DNA of 64,000 nucleotides from Ridgeia piscesae (lineage: Eukaryota; Annelida; Polychaeta; Sabellida; Siboglinidae). The DNA is taken from NCBI GenBank assembly GCA_025642075.2, contig JAODUO010001206.1:52501-116500 (forward strand), read 5' to 3'. Position numbers and translations under genes: made by a program. Under the pieces are notes generated by a model. That model ran no database searches. It worked only from the letters and a program-made list of their open reading frames with translations, and was not told the DNA's origin. Of this stretch, positions 1-12,471 are shown in pieces. How positions within the stretch are numbered: position 1 is the first letter of the stretch; each line of letters starts with the position of its first letter.

Positions 1-199
1 CTTTTCCCAATCCGGTTCTTTTATGTCCACATGTGCAATGTGTTAATACTTTAACTGGTATGCACAATCAGTTTAATTTTAAAATGTGTTCTTATCTTTT
101 TAATCGTCAAAACATTGTCGCTACACCGGGGAAAAGTGGCGAAAGAATCAGCAGCTGTCGACGTCCTGCGCGTTTTCGGTCACGTGCTTTACGCGAGAT

Positions 200-490
200 C
201 GGCATCCAACGGCACGCACATTTTGACTCACCAGGTGGGTTCCGCAACAGGGAATTTTTCAACCAAAGAGTAACGAGCATGTCCCCACGTGATCAGCCTC
301 TGTTTACACTGTATACGTGTGAAAACAAGTATTGGTAAGTATTTTGATGAAACTAGACGCAGTTGTTTGGAATTCCGTGTATACAGTCTGTAATGTGAGA
401 TCATGCTCTACACATTTTACCTGAACACATATATTAGAATTGCAGTAACTACGTTTTGCAGGAAAATAGTATACACAGTGTACATCCACT
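200..490 (+). repeat. Left arm of an inverted repeat pair (partner 1720-2070)
   Basis: Read on the minus strand, 1720-2070 reproduces this stretch: a block around the motif gactcaccaggtgggttc, a block around gatgaaactagacgcagttg, then gtgtatacag and tgcaggaaaa follow in the same order with moderate divergence. The arms flank about 1.25 kb of RTE fragment and tandem repeats, so this could be a decayed long-TIR element. Confidence 0.55.
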
Positions 491-652
491 CTGAAAAGTA
501 ACTACGTGTCACTTGATAATGTCAGTGTATGTTGTAAGGAATTACTTGGATTTCAAATGAAAGCCGTGTGAAAATAAATAATAAAATAAATTAAATAAAG
601 AAACTTAATGAGTAATATGAAAATAAGTCTGGTGCAAATAGGCAATGCTTAA

Positions 653-654
<2 letters not shown>

Positions 655-714
<60 letters not shown>
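655..714. repeat. (TA)n microsatellite
   Basis: An uninterrupted TA run directly abuts the truncated end of an RTE fragment. Six-frame ORFs of alternating I/Y through it are artefacts. Confidence 0.95.
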
Positions 715-715
<1 letters not shown>

Positions 716-717
<2 letters not shown>

Positions 718-1085
718 TCACCATCACGAGCCCTGATGACGAAATGACGAGAAATGGTGGAAAACGGCGAATCATTTCCATCTTTGTTTGTGCGGCTGCG
801 AGCTTGTTCATTGCTTTGGTGGTGAGTGCCCATGTTTCCGCGCCGTAAGTCATTGTTGGATGTACGCATGAGTTGTATACTTTTGTCTTCAAACACGGTT
901 CAATGTTATCCTTGAAGATGTGGCGGTGCTTGGCGAATACTAACCACCCGGCCGTGATTCATTTTTAATCTCCTTATCTTGGTTTTTGTCTCTGATACTG
1001 TATCTCTGTCCCAGGTAGATGTAGCTTTCAATGTTCTCGATCTGAGTGTTGTTGACATATATTCGCGTATATCGGTATCCTGGTG
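716..1085 (-). mobile_element. RTE-clade LINE fragment (C-terminal ORF2)
   Basis: The minus strand encodes IENIESYIYLGQRYSIRDKN, then after a frameshift AGWLVFAKHRHIFKDNIEP and KTKVYNSCVHPTMTYGAETW. These blocks are typical of the region downstream of the reverse transcriptase in RTE/BovB-like LINEs. The catalytic palm domain is absent and the 3' end is cut by the TA microsatellite. It is dead. Confidence 0.85.
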
Positions 1086-1585
1086 TTGTTGACGTGCTAG
1101 ATGTCTTAAATCAAATAAAGGAATAAATAGTAGCTTAATTAATATCAATATAATATCACAGTATTCACAAATGAATTCCAGACGGTTCGTACACACGCAC
1201 ACACACACGCACACACCCATACACCACACACCCACACACACACACATTTTGTAATTATTATTTCACGCAGCCTTCATTTGATATCCTGGTGTTGTTGACC
1301 TGCTAGATGTCTTAAATCAAATAAAGAAATAATTAGTTGCTTAATTGATATCAATATAATATCACAATATTCACAAATGAATATTTTGAATATTGCTATT
1401 AATTAAGCTATCAATTATTGCTTTATTATTGGTAGTTTATTTCAGACGCCAAACAGTATGATACGACAAATAACAAATGGTGTTTCTGATAACATAACAT
1501 AAATAAATATATATATTTGTACAGCGCCAAATATAGTTAAAACTATTCCAGACGCTTTGCATACACACACACGCACCCACACCCA

Positions 1586-1621
<36 letters not shown>

Positions 1622-1660
1622 CATTTTGTAATTCTTATTTCACACAGCCTTCATTTGATA
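1075..1660. repeat. Nested direct repeats with CA and GCAC microsatellites
   Basis: A unit of about 100 bases beginning tggtgttgttgac at 1081 recurs at 1286. A second unit, from ccagacg through a CA-type repeat to acattttgtaatt and cttcatttgatat, occurs at 1178-1280 and again at 1549-1660. This is a local tandem duplication that carries expanding CA (1195-1245) and GCAC (1563-1622) tracts. No gene is seen here. Confidence 0.75.
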
Positions 1661-1719
1661 TGCAACTAATATCTGACACAACAGACATGTACATTAATAG
1701 TATCAAGTGTGGCTGCTCT

Positions 1720-2070
1720 TCATGTGGATGTACAACAATATTTGGGTACTGTTTTCCTGCAAAATTTATTCTAAACTATTCTAATATTTCTGTTAGTTCA
1801 TTGAGATACGAAATGTGTGGAACATCATCTCACATTAAACACTGTATACACGGATTTCGAAACAACTGCATCTAGTTTCATCAAATGTGTACAAACAGAA
1901 CCACGTGGAAGCATTGTCGCGTGCACCAAATAAACAGAGGCAGTCGACGTGGACACATGTTCGTTACTCGTTGCTTCAAAAATGTCCTGTTTCAGAACCC
2001 ACCTAGTGAGTCAAAACGTGCTGCCCGGTTATGGTGCAATAGTCTGAATCGTTGTGGCTATGTGGCGCGA
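1720..2070 (-). repeat. Right arm of the inverted repeat pair (partner 200-490)
   Basis: It is the inverted counterpart of 200-490. Short ORFs in both arms arise from the same repeat and are not independent genes. Confidence 0.55.
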
Positions 2071-2117
2071 CCTCATAAACTAAACAGTGTAAATAAGCGA
2101 TTGATATTTTAACTTAA

Positions 2118-2880
2118 CAATTAAGGCCGAATGCAGAACGCAGAACGACTTCGCTGCAATAGCCAGACAGTTCATATATTGGTTTTTGTGGTGGTTTCCG
2201 GTCACGTCAGCCTCGGCTTTTTGATATGTTGTGCCATAGGTCTCTGCTGTTGATTGTCTGCCTTTTGTCGATTCTTCTTTCGGCAACACTTCGCCGAGTG
2301 TCCAGTTTCGTTGCAGTAGTTGCACCTGTCTCTGAAGGCTGGGCATTTTCGCGGCTGGTGTGTTCGCTCGCATTGTTGGCATATTTATCGTTGCCGTATC
2401 ACATAATTGACCGTGTGGCGTGTGCTTATGATATTCTGTAGTTTCTTCTCCGGCTCCCATCGTGTCATGTTTGCGTGCCTCTACCGGTAGGAGATGGACG
2501 TGATATCATTTTTCTTATCAAGGAGGTGCTTTTGGAGGAGTTTGAGTGAGGTAGTTGCAATAATCAGTTCAATTGTTCTTTCATCGTTAGAACTCACGGT
2601 CTACGTATTCGTACAAGCTGCCTTTGCCATGAGCCCTATTGTCACATTCGTCAGTCGTTTCGCTAACGATTTGCCGATACGTCATCAACTCCATCCTATG
2701 CATTCGGAAGTTTACACGGGTGTTTAGCGCATCTTCAAACCATTTAAATAGTTTTTTTATCTGGATTTGTTCTCTTTGTCGATGCATCGATGCCTTTCAA
2801 CCCCTCGTTTCCTACGGCAATGCGTACTTTCACAGTTTGTTTTGCCGGATCAGTCACTCCCTCATTTGCTAGCACGTCAT
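2118..2880 (-). mobile_element. Gypsy-type LTR retrotransposon gag remnant
   Basis: The minus strand shows a zinc-knuckle region at about 2250-2400 with the C..C....H....C spacing (CQQCERTHQPRKCPAFRDRC) followed by CNYCNETGH and a basic tail. This is the layout of Gypsy-family gag nucleocapsids. Upstream, 2587-2787 encodes a capsid-like stretch containing FENALNTR-like and RQIVSETTDECD-like segments. Frameshifts and stops interrupt it. No protease, RT or LTRs were found next to it, so it is a solo decayed gag. Confidence 0.7.
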
Positions 2881-3560
2881 GCGTTGTTTGAATAACATGA
2901 ATGTTTCTGTTAATTCTGGGCCCACCCAGTCCACTGTTGGGTATTTAGTCATGGTACGTTAGCTAAATTATTTAGCTCCGCTTTGGTTACCGTACTATTC
3001 ATTTTGTATCAATGGGCGGCGATGCCTGTGATGCTGTGTGTATCGCCAATTTATATTTCAGCAAGTTTATCCGAAGGCAGTAACACACGCATTCAACTCT
3101 CATATTACAGTTTGGCACATCTATCAATGTTTCCACCGACAATGGTTGAGTTGTCACAGCAGCGGCTGCCACCCTATAATGACTATCACTTTATTACAGA
3201 TGCACTACAACATATAGGTCCTAAATATAACTGCGTATAGCCTAAATATAGATTTTTATAATAGGACCAGCAGTTTGAGGCTGTCAGCCTCTTGACGTAA
3301 CATCTATTGGGGCGGCATTTTTAAATAGCATGCAAACATTCGAAAGGTCACGATGAGAAACATTTCGGTGCAGTCGTTGCTTAAATGTCATTAACATAAG
3401 GCTATATTTCAACAATATATCATCAATTTTTTAATAACAGAAAATATTGTTCACTGTCCGAGGCCTTTAAAACTGAATTAACATCCCGATCACTGTGTTA
3501 CCGGTTTATGTCTGATAATATTGAAATTGTGTGTATATCTGTGTACTCATTAGCACGTGT

Positions 3561-3627
3561 CGCGCGCGTAAGTGGGAGGGAGATGGAGAGGGGGGCAGGG
3601 GAGCGAGAGATAGATAGATAGATAGAT

Positions 3628-3712
<85 letters not shown>

Positions 3713-3741
3713 AGATAACGAGAGAGAGAAAGAGAGAGAGA

Positions 3742-3782
<41 letters not shown>
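3561..3782. repeat. (GATA)n and (GA)n microsatellites
   Basis: A GATA run at about 3610-3630 leads into two long GA runs separated by a short taagataacg interruption. The flanks 2990-3560 and 3783-4100 hold nothing I can name. Confidence 0.95.
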
Positions 3783-3785
<3 letters not shown>

Positions 3786-4558
3786 TACTAGATTTTCACT
3801 ATTTTATTCTAGGGGTTGAAGTTGGGGGCCCAATTTAAAAAAGGCTGTACCTGGATTGAATTGTCTTTCTATACCATCGTAAACATGATTTTGCTGTCTA
3901 CAACTATGTCATTGGATGTACGAACATTTTACAAACTAAGCCAGAGACCGGTAGTTTATCGATGCGGGTAAATTGGAAACATTGTTGTTGGATTTGTGGT
4001 GGGATTTAAATGTTGAGCTTCTGAGATTAAGTGTATTTTCAGTATTCATAATTTTGCTAAACGTTCTTCTACCAGAGTTCAGGGTACATAATGCCAGTCT
4101 TGTTCACATTCTCAAGTGCACACGATTATAAGAGCACTTCCTAAGATGTACCTGCCTTTATCGGTGTCACCTGTCAATCGTGTCACAGCGCGGGTACAAC
4201 GAGGCGACAGCGTGGCTAGCACGTGGCAAGCACGTGGCACCAGGCCGAAATTTGCAATTTTTTTCTCCAGAACATGGGGATCAGAAAGGGGGAACAACGG
4301 CGCGGCCAAAACGTGCCAGGGTGACTGGGGTATAAAGGATGTTGTGTCACAGTGTAAGTATTTGTAATAACGTTTAATGTTATATTGATAGACAAATAAA
4401 TGTGACCATGGATTGAAAAGAAAACCATCGAAGTAATCCTTTGCACTGTTGGCAGCAATTTGACATTGTAGATGTACCGTCGGCATAGGCCACACTAATG
4501 TTTTAGTTACACCCCTATGTGAGCGAGCCGCCTTTTTTGTACTCGTAGCCAATATTCA

Positions 4559-5470
4559 AAAAGGCAGTTGTATTTACTTATTGCTCTACTGCTGTGTTGT
4601 CTTCGTAGTTATCAATACGCGTGAACATGGTGCCCCGCGCGAGGAAGGTACATTTCAAGTAGGAGATGAGGAAGAAATTTGTAACGTGAAAGAGCTGATC
4701 ACACAGTACAGGCACAAACTGAAAACCGGGAAAGTATCGGTTCAGGAGGTAAATCAGATACAATGGCAGAGTTGCGTGGATGCATGGAGTATACGGACTG
4801 GGATATGTTCTTTGCTGGTTTGGTACTTTGAGTTTGAAGAATAAAGGCTAGTTGAACAACATTGTTAATAGAGGAAGTCAAGTTGTGGGAGTGAGACAGA
4901 CTGGACTAAATCAGGTGTAAGCGTCAAAAGTGAAGATAAAGAGTATAGAAACCATGATTGACTTGTGTCACATCCTGTGTCAATACTGCAATATGCCACC
5001 ATCAGCCTTTAGGGCAACGGAAGCAGATCTATTTAGCAGTTTTATCCCCATGTAAATAAAATTCAGCAATAAAACCTAAATACGTTTATCTATGAATCTC
5101 AAGTTTTGTTTAAATTAACAGTAAATCCTAGTTTATGTTTAATGTTTATACCCATTTCATGATTTTAGTAGGTTTAAAAATTTAATTTAGCGATACATTA
5201 TTTTAAGTCAATATTTATTTATATTTATTAATGACATATATATATATTTCATTTAAACTTTTTTTAAATCAATACTATTTATTTATATATTTATTTTTTA
5301 TAACCAACGAAATTGTGTAACCTTTTCACCAACGCCAGAACCATTGTGAATGTATGGAATACTTTTGTTTGCAACTGTAGTTACTGTTGTTTATTTTATG
5401 ATTTTGTACTGACCACAATACAATGTTCTCTCGTTTGTGAAATTTAATAAAGTATTTTGTAACTTGTAGA
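4559..5470 (+). other. Unassigned stretch with an 87-codon ORF and two poly(A) signals
   Basis: The ORF at 4581-4844 contains an acidic, helix-like segment (VGDEEEICNVKELITQYRHK) whose composition looks more protein-like than its surroundings. AATAAA-type signals lie near 5055-5075 and 5448. I do not recognise a family, and no clear splice acceptor or promoter was found. It could be a 3' exon of an unrelated plus-strand gene, or a chance ORF. Confidence 0.2.
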
Positions 5471-5783
5471 ACATAGTGTAGCATCAGGAAACCTTGAAGG
5501 GAATTCTATCTGCTAGACGCGAAATAATAAAACACTTGATAGCCTGTCAATGTGGGGTTGAAGGAGCACAACAGGCCTGCCATCAGCAACAAGTAACTGT
5601 GCGGTTTGGGGAAGCATGACTGCCAACGTTTGTGACATAAACGACACGTACAAGTTTAGTCATTGATTTCGCAAGGGTATTTCTACGAGTAAAGTGGGCC
5701 AGATTATCGAATAGGGCGGGGAATAATTTTCGTTATTTGCACTTTTTGCATTCGATACATCAAAAGCAAGTTGTATATCGTAC

Positions 5784-5926
5784 CTCTGTCTCCAACAGTA
5801 TGTCGTCGATAGCTGTAATGGCATAGAGACACTGCGCTTTGCCAAGGAGATCGTCACTGTTATTAATACGCGCCACTGCAGATACCATCAACCCAAGTAT
5901 CTGCCGCACATAGATTACGTCACAAC
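5784..5926 (-). CDS. Exon: polycystin-1-like, segment after REJ
   Basis: The exon begins after an AG in phase 1 and ends in GAG followed by gtacga in phase 0. It is 143 nt with no stop. The peptide (core RQILGLMVSAVARIN, then NNSDDLLGKAQCLYAITAID) looks like the helical repeat-like region following REJ in polycystin-1 family proteins. It joins in frame to the exon at 7922, where the split codon rebuilds glycine. The acceptor lacks a strong pyrimidine tract, so the start is less certain than the donor. The family assignment rests mainly on its position after clear REJ exons. Confidence 0.5.
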
Positions 5927-5939
5927 CTTTATACATGCA

Positions 5940-7034
5940 CATCAATATAGGAATTCAATATTACGCACACAGTTTCTTATAACACCTCCCAACGAATACA
6001 GAGGGAAGATTGTCTTAACATCAAATATATGTCAATTTCACCAACCCGAAATGGGCTCCACAACGTCAGTTTGCATTACATCATTCCACAATGCAGACCT
6101 CGATTACGAGCAAGGCTAATATGAACGTGGTTTCAGAGCCATGCAGACGAAGAGATTAAGATATATCAGTTATTACGTGTAATATATTATATTGAACTGA
6201 TTATGGAAGTATTAATAATATTGTATGCATTTTATTCCTGCAAAAGTTACAAGATGCACTAAAAAGCACATGAAGCTTAGTATGTGTATTTTGACATTAG
6301 CTTCAAGCGCTGGCTTCGACTATACAACAGTGTCAAGAAATATTAGTTGGGATAGAGCATCTCTCGTACAGGATACACTTAAGTTGTGGACATTTCTCAA
6401 TCGTTCATCATGATGGCGACATATTGAGGCCCTTGATATACGGTTTCATTGGAGGTTTTGTAACATTAAGGTGATCTTTGTGATGTTGCAAAATTCAACA
6501 ACAAAACAGCATTGTGCAATGACGAAGAACTGTCTATGAGTAAATGTGTGTTACCTTGTGTATCTTGTCAATGACTGTTCGGGTTGTGTTTGTTTCACGT
6601 ACTACATGGTTCAGTGAGCTGGCGACAACCGACATAAGGGTTAATGCTCCTATGAAACATAAAGAACACCTATTGCTATTTTCCCAGCCAAACGGTGATG
6701 TTCACGTAGATATAAAATATGTGATATATTGCCGAGGCACCAAGTTTCAAAGTAGAAGATTAAAGATTATAAAATTCATAAATTGAAGAAACATGGTGGC
6801 GTTGAGATTCTAGGTACGAACAAAGAAGCTGTTGTTTCGAATTTCCATTCAAACTAGTCTATATTACTAAGACATTTGTACAATTCGTATTTGGTAACTT
6901 TTGTCAACGTGTAAAACAAGTTACCGACAATCAAACTGTGACATCTTTGATGTTACATATTAAATAAAAACTGTTGCATCTTTTTGTTTCTGACTTTGTT
7001 TGGCCAACTTTTCAGATAAACTAAATAATAGTTT
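5940..7034. other. Intronic stretch with no recognised feature
   Basis: Only short, low-complexity or AT-rich ORFs are present. Nothing resembles a known protein, RNA gene or repeat. Confidence 0.4.
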
Positions 7035-7106
7035 CGAGAGAGAGAGATAGACAGAGATAGAGAGACATACAGACAGACAGACAGGGAGAGAGATAGACAG
7101 ACAGAG

Positions 7107-7182
<76 letters not shown>
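7035..7182. repeat. Compound GA/GACA/CA/TA microsatellite
   Basis: GA, then ACAG tetranucleotides, then a CA run, then a TA run follow each other without spacer. Confidence 0.95.
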
Positions 7183-7184
<2 letters not shown>

Positions 7185-7351
7185 CGATTTCAGTCAACGT
7201 ACATTTATAGGAAAGGTGACCGTTTAAAGGTTGTTTGTTTGATATTTACGTTGGTAGCACTATACAAATGATGAAATGATGCTATCCATCAAATTATCTT
7301 TAGTTTCTTTCTTAAGCACTTACCAGCGTAATTCATGCAACTCCTTTATAC

Positions 7352-7811
<460 letters not shown>

Positions 7812-7921
7812 GGAAGGTAATTTTGTAGGAAATCAACAATTTGATATAAAATGAGTACCGCAAGCGACGAATTTGTTTTTTATTATGATCACGCAGTGTG
7901 GAATTAAATGGTCAGTAATAC

Positions 7922-8039
7922 CTTCAACATTCTTGTTAGATATGTAATGGTCAAACATCGATTCTCCCGTGTCGTTGAATAAATAGCTTGTCAATTCATA
8001 AAGGGTGTCTTCTTCGGTCAACTTGTCACGTGGTCTTAC
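7922..8039 (-). CDS. Exon: polycystin-1-like, C-terminal side of REJ region
   Basis: This 118-nt exon has acceptor tttag in phase 0 and donor gaag/gtatta in phase 1. The peptide starts VRPRDKLTEEDTLYELTSYL and ends near ISNKNVE. It connects by phase to 8407 upstream (phase 0) and 5926 downstream (phase 1). The V-R-P-R after the preceding GNVHVSAV resembles the end of a REJ module running into the following helical region. No stop is present in the used frame. The assignment comes from context and phase more than from a motif. Confidence 0.55.
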
Positions 8040-8146
8040 CTAAACATTCACCTTTCTCATTGGATTTTGACGAAACGGAAACTACAGCGCCTTATTGATC
8101 AGAACTGTTATCTACATCACATAATCCTTTAATGGAGCTTGTAAAT

Positions 8147-8147
8147 A

Positions 8148-8183
<36 letters not shown>

Positions 8184-8184
8184 G

Positions 8185-8256
<72 letters not shown>
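8147..8256. repeat. CA/TA/CA microsatellite
   Basis: A CA run, a TA run and a second long CA run lie in the intron between the exons at 7922 and 8407. Confidence 0.95.
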
Positions 8257-8260
<4 letters not shown>

Positions 8261-8406
8261 TACATGTTATATTTACAAGCTCTTTTATATAAATATATTT
8301 TCTCTTAGTCCATCGTGTATCCGTTTCGAGCGTACGCACGTGTGGTGGTGTTGGTACGTGTACTTGTGCATGCATATGTCAAGCAGATGAGTAATGCAAT
8401 ACGTAC

Positions 8407-8552
8407 GACCGCTGACACGTGCACGTTTCCTATAACTCCCGCTGGTGATTGTATAAGAATATGAATAATTCTTCTGTAGTTGTCCTCCGGTGCGCCTGCA
8501 GTTAGGTTGCACAAGGGCATGACTGACTGTCGGCCTTCGTACAAAACTAATT
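8407..8552 (-). CDS. Exon: REJ domain, distal part
   Basis: This 146-nt exon has acceptor attttgcag in phase 1 and a strong donor gtc/gtacgt in phase 0. The peptide ELVLYEGRQSVMPLCNLTAG continues to a stretch ending HILIQSPAGVIGNVHVSAV. The pattern of a YxG-like turn, a polar loop and then a beta strand with I-x-S-x-x-G is characteristic of REJ modules of polycystin-1 and sea-urchin receptor-for-egg-jelly proteins. It rejoins the exon at 11195 with the split codon giving K-E-L. One N-x-T site (NLT) is present. Confidence 0.65.
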
Positions 8553-8940
8553 CTGCAAAATAGTATTTAAATACGAGGCATTGAGAAGTCAAGTAAAGGT
8601 TTCCACATATAATATATGTGGAAACATGTTATGTTATGTGACATTCATATGGTGTGCATTATGTAAAAGGCCAACATATCTGGTTTTGCACTGCAACATT
8701 TCCCTGACACAAATAACTGCCTATTTCTGTCCACTAGTCATTCTCTCAATTTTGTTTCCAGTGTTTGTAATAGTATATGGATACGCCATAAGTATAAGGC
8801 GAGGAGATGGCTGATGGTCTATAAATTAACGCACAAAGCCAAACATTCCATGTGGATAGATAAGTGTACAATGAAATCTTTGGCATTTTGATTGTCTGGT
8901 TACTGACCATAATGTGAAATATGCAGGTGCATCCTCTCTT

Positions 8941-10870
8941 GTTGTTATTATTATTACTAGCGTTTACGTTGCGCCGTTTCTCCGGAACCAGTCAGATCAC
9001 TGGCGCGTACATACATAATAAAACGTACGTTGAATAATACAACAGTTAAAACAAACGCATATCGTGGTCAATTTGATATTACATCAAAATACAAAATATG
9101 ATATACTAATTTATTAAGATATATGAGAGTTTATACAATATTAAAAATTACGTAATTATAAATACATAATGTAAATTAATAAAATCATTAATAAATTTCA
9201 TATTCGTAATAGTGTCATAGAGGACAGTAAATCATTGGACGTGAGCCTGTTAAAATAAAATGTCACAAGAACAGTTTAGCATTTAGTTAGAGTCTGATTA
9301 GCGAGTGTATTCATGCAAACTGTTATAAAGCTCTGGTCCTGACACCGAGAAAGCCGGATTGCAGAAGTGTGTACGCTGAATTACGAGCAGATCAGTAAAC
9401 TAGAGTTTACGGTTTGATGAGTACGGTGTTCACGATCTTGGATGTATCCTGGTGCGAATCTACGCAACGAGAGAACACGAGAACCGGCAATTGATATTGG
9501 ACACCCCAGCGTACCAGAACAACTTGATCAAAACAGGAGTTATATGCTGGTACTTTTGTTGTCTTGCGATCAGTATCGCTACTGAATTCTGCACTATCTA
9601 CAACTTGATCATGAGTGCCTTCGTATTGCCATACAATACCAAGTTGCCCTAATCAAGCCGCAATATCACTAGGACATGGACAAGTGTCCTAAACGCTTCA
9701 GTTGTCCTATCTTTGAAAATGGCACAGAAATGATAGTATGCCGATTTGCAAACAGGCGACACTTGTGACGACATTGTCAGTCCGCAGTCGACCATAACCC
9801 AGAGGTTACGGACGGTCGGTTTTGACACAATGCTACGTCTGCATAGACTAACACGCGATATGTATTGCATGTACTTATGAGTTGAAGGCTTGAAGATAAT
9901 TGCGTCTGTCTTTTTCTCGTTCAGAAGGAGATTGTAGTCTGATATCCATAGCCTTGCTTCTTTAATGAATCGTTAGATGCGACAGGTTTTATCGGCTGCT
10001 TCTCCATCTTGCGTTTCACCCAGGACAACGTACAGTTGGGAATCATCTGCATATAGATGGTATTGTAGCTTACGATTTCTGAAAATAGCACCAAATGGCA
10101 TCATGTAGTTGGAGAAGAGGACTGGAGTCAACACAGATCCTGATTCGATAAGCATGTGATGTGTCACTGGTAATGCACAATGTTTGAGTGCGGTTCGATA
10201 TCTATGATTCCTTCAGTGCAGTGCATTGAATGCATACGCATTACATTTGGCTGATTAACAACGTGTGACCAACGCAAACGCAACACTCATTTCGAGCAGC
10301 AACACTATCACCACACCTTTCTTTCTGTCGAGGGAATTCAGGTGGTCGTTCTGAATGCGCATTAACACTGTCTCGGTGCTATGCTGTTGTCGGAATGCAC
10401 TTTGTTGACATTGTTTAATAAATTGTTGTTGCCTATATGCTGGTGAATGTATACTGCTACGTGACGCTCCGGCAACTTTGAACCAAAAGATAGTTTTGAT
10501 ATTGGTAGTAGTTGTGCATCAAGTTTGGATTCAGGTTTGGTTTCTTTATTACAGGTGTGATCATGGCTTCTATGAATGTGGCTGACACGGACCCTGACTC
10601 GAACGACACGTTGGTTACTGTAGCTAATGTCGAAGCAATTCTTTCGATGATAGCTTTCACGTGTGAAGTGTATCAAGCAAATTTGATTTCGTTGGGCACT
10701 TCCTTACTAATGAGATAACGCCATGTATGGTAATGCCGATAAATGCACTAACTGTGCTGGACTCTTCGCAGTGCACATATTTAGTGTTGCATTTTAGCAA
10801 ACGTCTATTGCTAACTGACTGCCTTGTTGTTACGGGCATACTCCTAATGTGTTGGCTTAACTGACTTTCT
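8941..10870 (-). mobile_element. CR1/L2-like LINE, decayed reverse transcriptase and 3' region
   Basis: On the minus strand the fragments run in order. An N-terminal RT part lies at 10660-10870. Then comes KKPNLNPNLMHNYYQYQN (the family's KPxLDPxxLxNYRPISN block) at about 10460-10660. The palm follows, with SGSVLTPVLFSNY and QYHLYADDSQLYV (catalytic YADD), at 9973-10167, then the connection region with NLWVMVDCGLTMSSQVS and LVHVLVILRLD at 9649-9870. Several frameshifts and stops mean it is inactive. The untranslated remainder runs to about 8941, where a TTATTATTATTA tract looks like the 3' tail. Confidence 0.75.
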
Positions 10871-11194
10871 TGCATCACATCGCAGCATGCAGGCTCGCTC
10901 GCTCGCTACTGGGTTTCCTTGAGCTACGATAAATGTGCACATATGTCGAAATTTAAACCTCCCAGCTTCATCATTGTCATGAATCCCTTACAGGACATAC
11001 ATGCATAAATGATAGCTCAATTTTTATATTTTAACATATATTTGGTTTTATTTATCACCGAAAACGTGAACAAATCAATCTACTTTCTAATATAATGTGA
11101 TGTGTTAGTTTTGACGACTGTGATATACAAAAATGGCTGATGCAAATGTCCCATGATTTTTACTAATCCTGATATAGTATTAACGCTAACAAAC

Positions 11195-11461
11195 CTTTCA
11201 ATTCTGATGTGAAGACGGAATAGCGAAATATTAGTCTTGTCTCACTACTTTCGAACGTCCTGCAATCGACGGCGAAAAAAGTCTGACACGTACGACCATC
11301 GTAAGGTTGAACGCTACACTTCATAGAAGGGATGGAATGAATTGAAGAATTGGTAAGGTTAGTGGCTACAACTCGAGTCGCATCACTGCCAACAGATGTG
11401 TCGTATGGATATACTTCGAAGCTTTCTACGACAGTGAGTTTATGGCAGTTTCGAACTTGTG
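11195..11461 (-). CDS. Exon: REJ domain, proximal part
   Basis: The exon is 267 nt, phase 1 to phase 1, with acceptor atgtttcag and the weaker donor aaag/gtttgt. The peptide contains MKCSVQPYDGRTCQTFFAVD followed by CRTF and LIFRYSVF. This matches the REJ signature of a cysteine, P-x-x-G, an aromatic strand, a second cysteine near a W/F, then L-x-Y/F-x-Y. N-glycosylation sequons include NLT and NSS. It follows the exon at 19227 in phase 1. This is the clearest REJ block and anchors the polycystin-1-like call. Confidence 0.7.
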
Positions 11462-11559
11462 CTGAAACATACAACCATACCGATTACCATACAAGGAAAC
11501 GTTCAGGATAACATAACAATCGGGACAATTTGAGCTACTTCCTAGAGATCCTGCCCCTC

Positions 11560-11890
11560 GCAAGGGAGGGTAAAGGAAATTTAACTGTGGCAGGATCATG
11601 GCAATGTAAACGGGTGAGTTGGAATGTGGTAGGCTCAGTGAAAGAACATGTCGGAACGTCTGGAAAGTAGAATGTGAGATTGTCGGGGAAAGTAGAATGT
11701 GAGATTATAAGGGAGTGTGAATGTGGGAGATCAATGAAGGTGTCATGTGGAGTGTTGGGGTAAGCAAAATGCAGAAGAACCTGGGAAAGTAGAACGTGGA
11801 AGAATAATGTGCGAGTATCAGGGAAAACGGATATGGAATGGGAACAAAGTGGGAGATTCAGAAAAGGTGAATGTATGAGAAACAGGGTTC
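11560..11890 (+). repeat. Degenerate G-rich minisatellite
   Basis: The motif ggaaagtagaatgtgagatt and variants recur about ten times at irregular 20-35 base spacing. The strand is strongly purine-rich with no coding potential. Confidence 0.65.
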
Positions 11891-11895
11891 ACTGA

Positions 11896-12015
11896 TTATA
11901 AGAAGTATTTAAAGGTATAATAGCTATCACGAAAAATTTAAATTTTAAACATTTTCTAGATTGCTAAATAAATTCCGATACAAGTTTATCCAAATTTAAT
12001 ATCATAATATATATC

Positions 12016-12108
<93 letters not shown>

Positions 12109-12222
12109 TATTATGATATTAAATTTATAAATTTATCGGAATTTATTTAGCAATCTAGAAAATGTTTAAAATTTAAATTTTTCGTGATAGCTATTATACC
12201 TTTAAATACTTCTTATAATCTA
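11896..12222. mobile_element. Foldback MITE-like element with TA centre
   Basis: The arms 11896-11980 and about 12133-12222 are near-perfect reverse complements of about 85 bases, and a TA-rich loop of about 150 bases separates them. It could form a very stable hairpin. No ORF is present. Confidence 0.8.
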
Positions 12223-12294
12223 GTGAACTGTTTCTATAATTAATTTTTGAATATTATATTTTATTCTATTATCGCATGTTTTATGTCATGTTAC

Positions 12295-12328
12295 TTTACT
12301 ATGTATATACTTATATATATATATATAT

Positions 12329-12362
<34 letters not shown>

Positions 12363-12420
12363 CATTATATATGATTAATTTACCATCATTTAGACCAACG
12401 GACTTATATTACATACATAT

Positions 12421-12466
<46 letters not shown>
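12295..12466. repeat. TA-rich microsatellite cluster
   Basis: Three separate TA runs lie between the foldback element and the start of the next mobile element. Confidence 0.85.

Positions 12467-12467
<1 letters not shown>

Positions 12468-12471
<4 letters not shown>

Noticed and set aside
4112..4552. 146-codon minus ORF
   Set aside because: It is one of the longer non-repeat ORFs, but composition is unbiased, the opposite strand is also partly open, and no family or splice context is evident.
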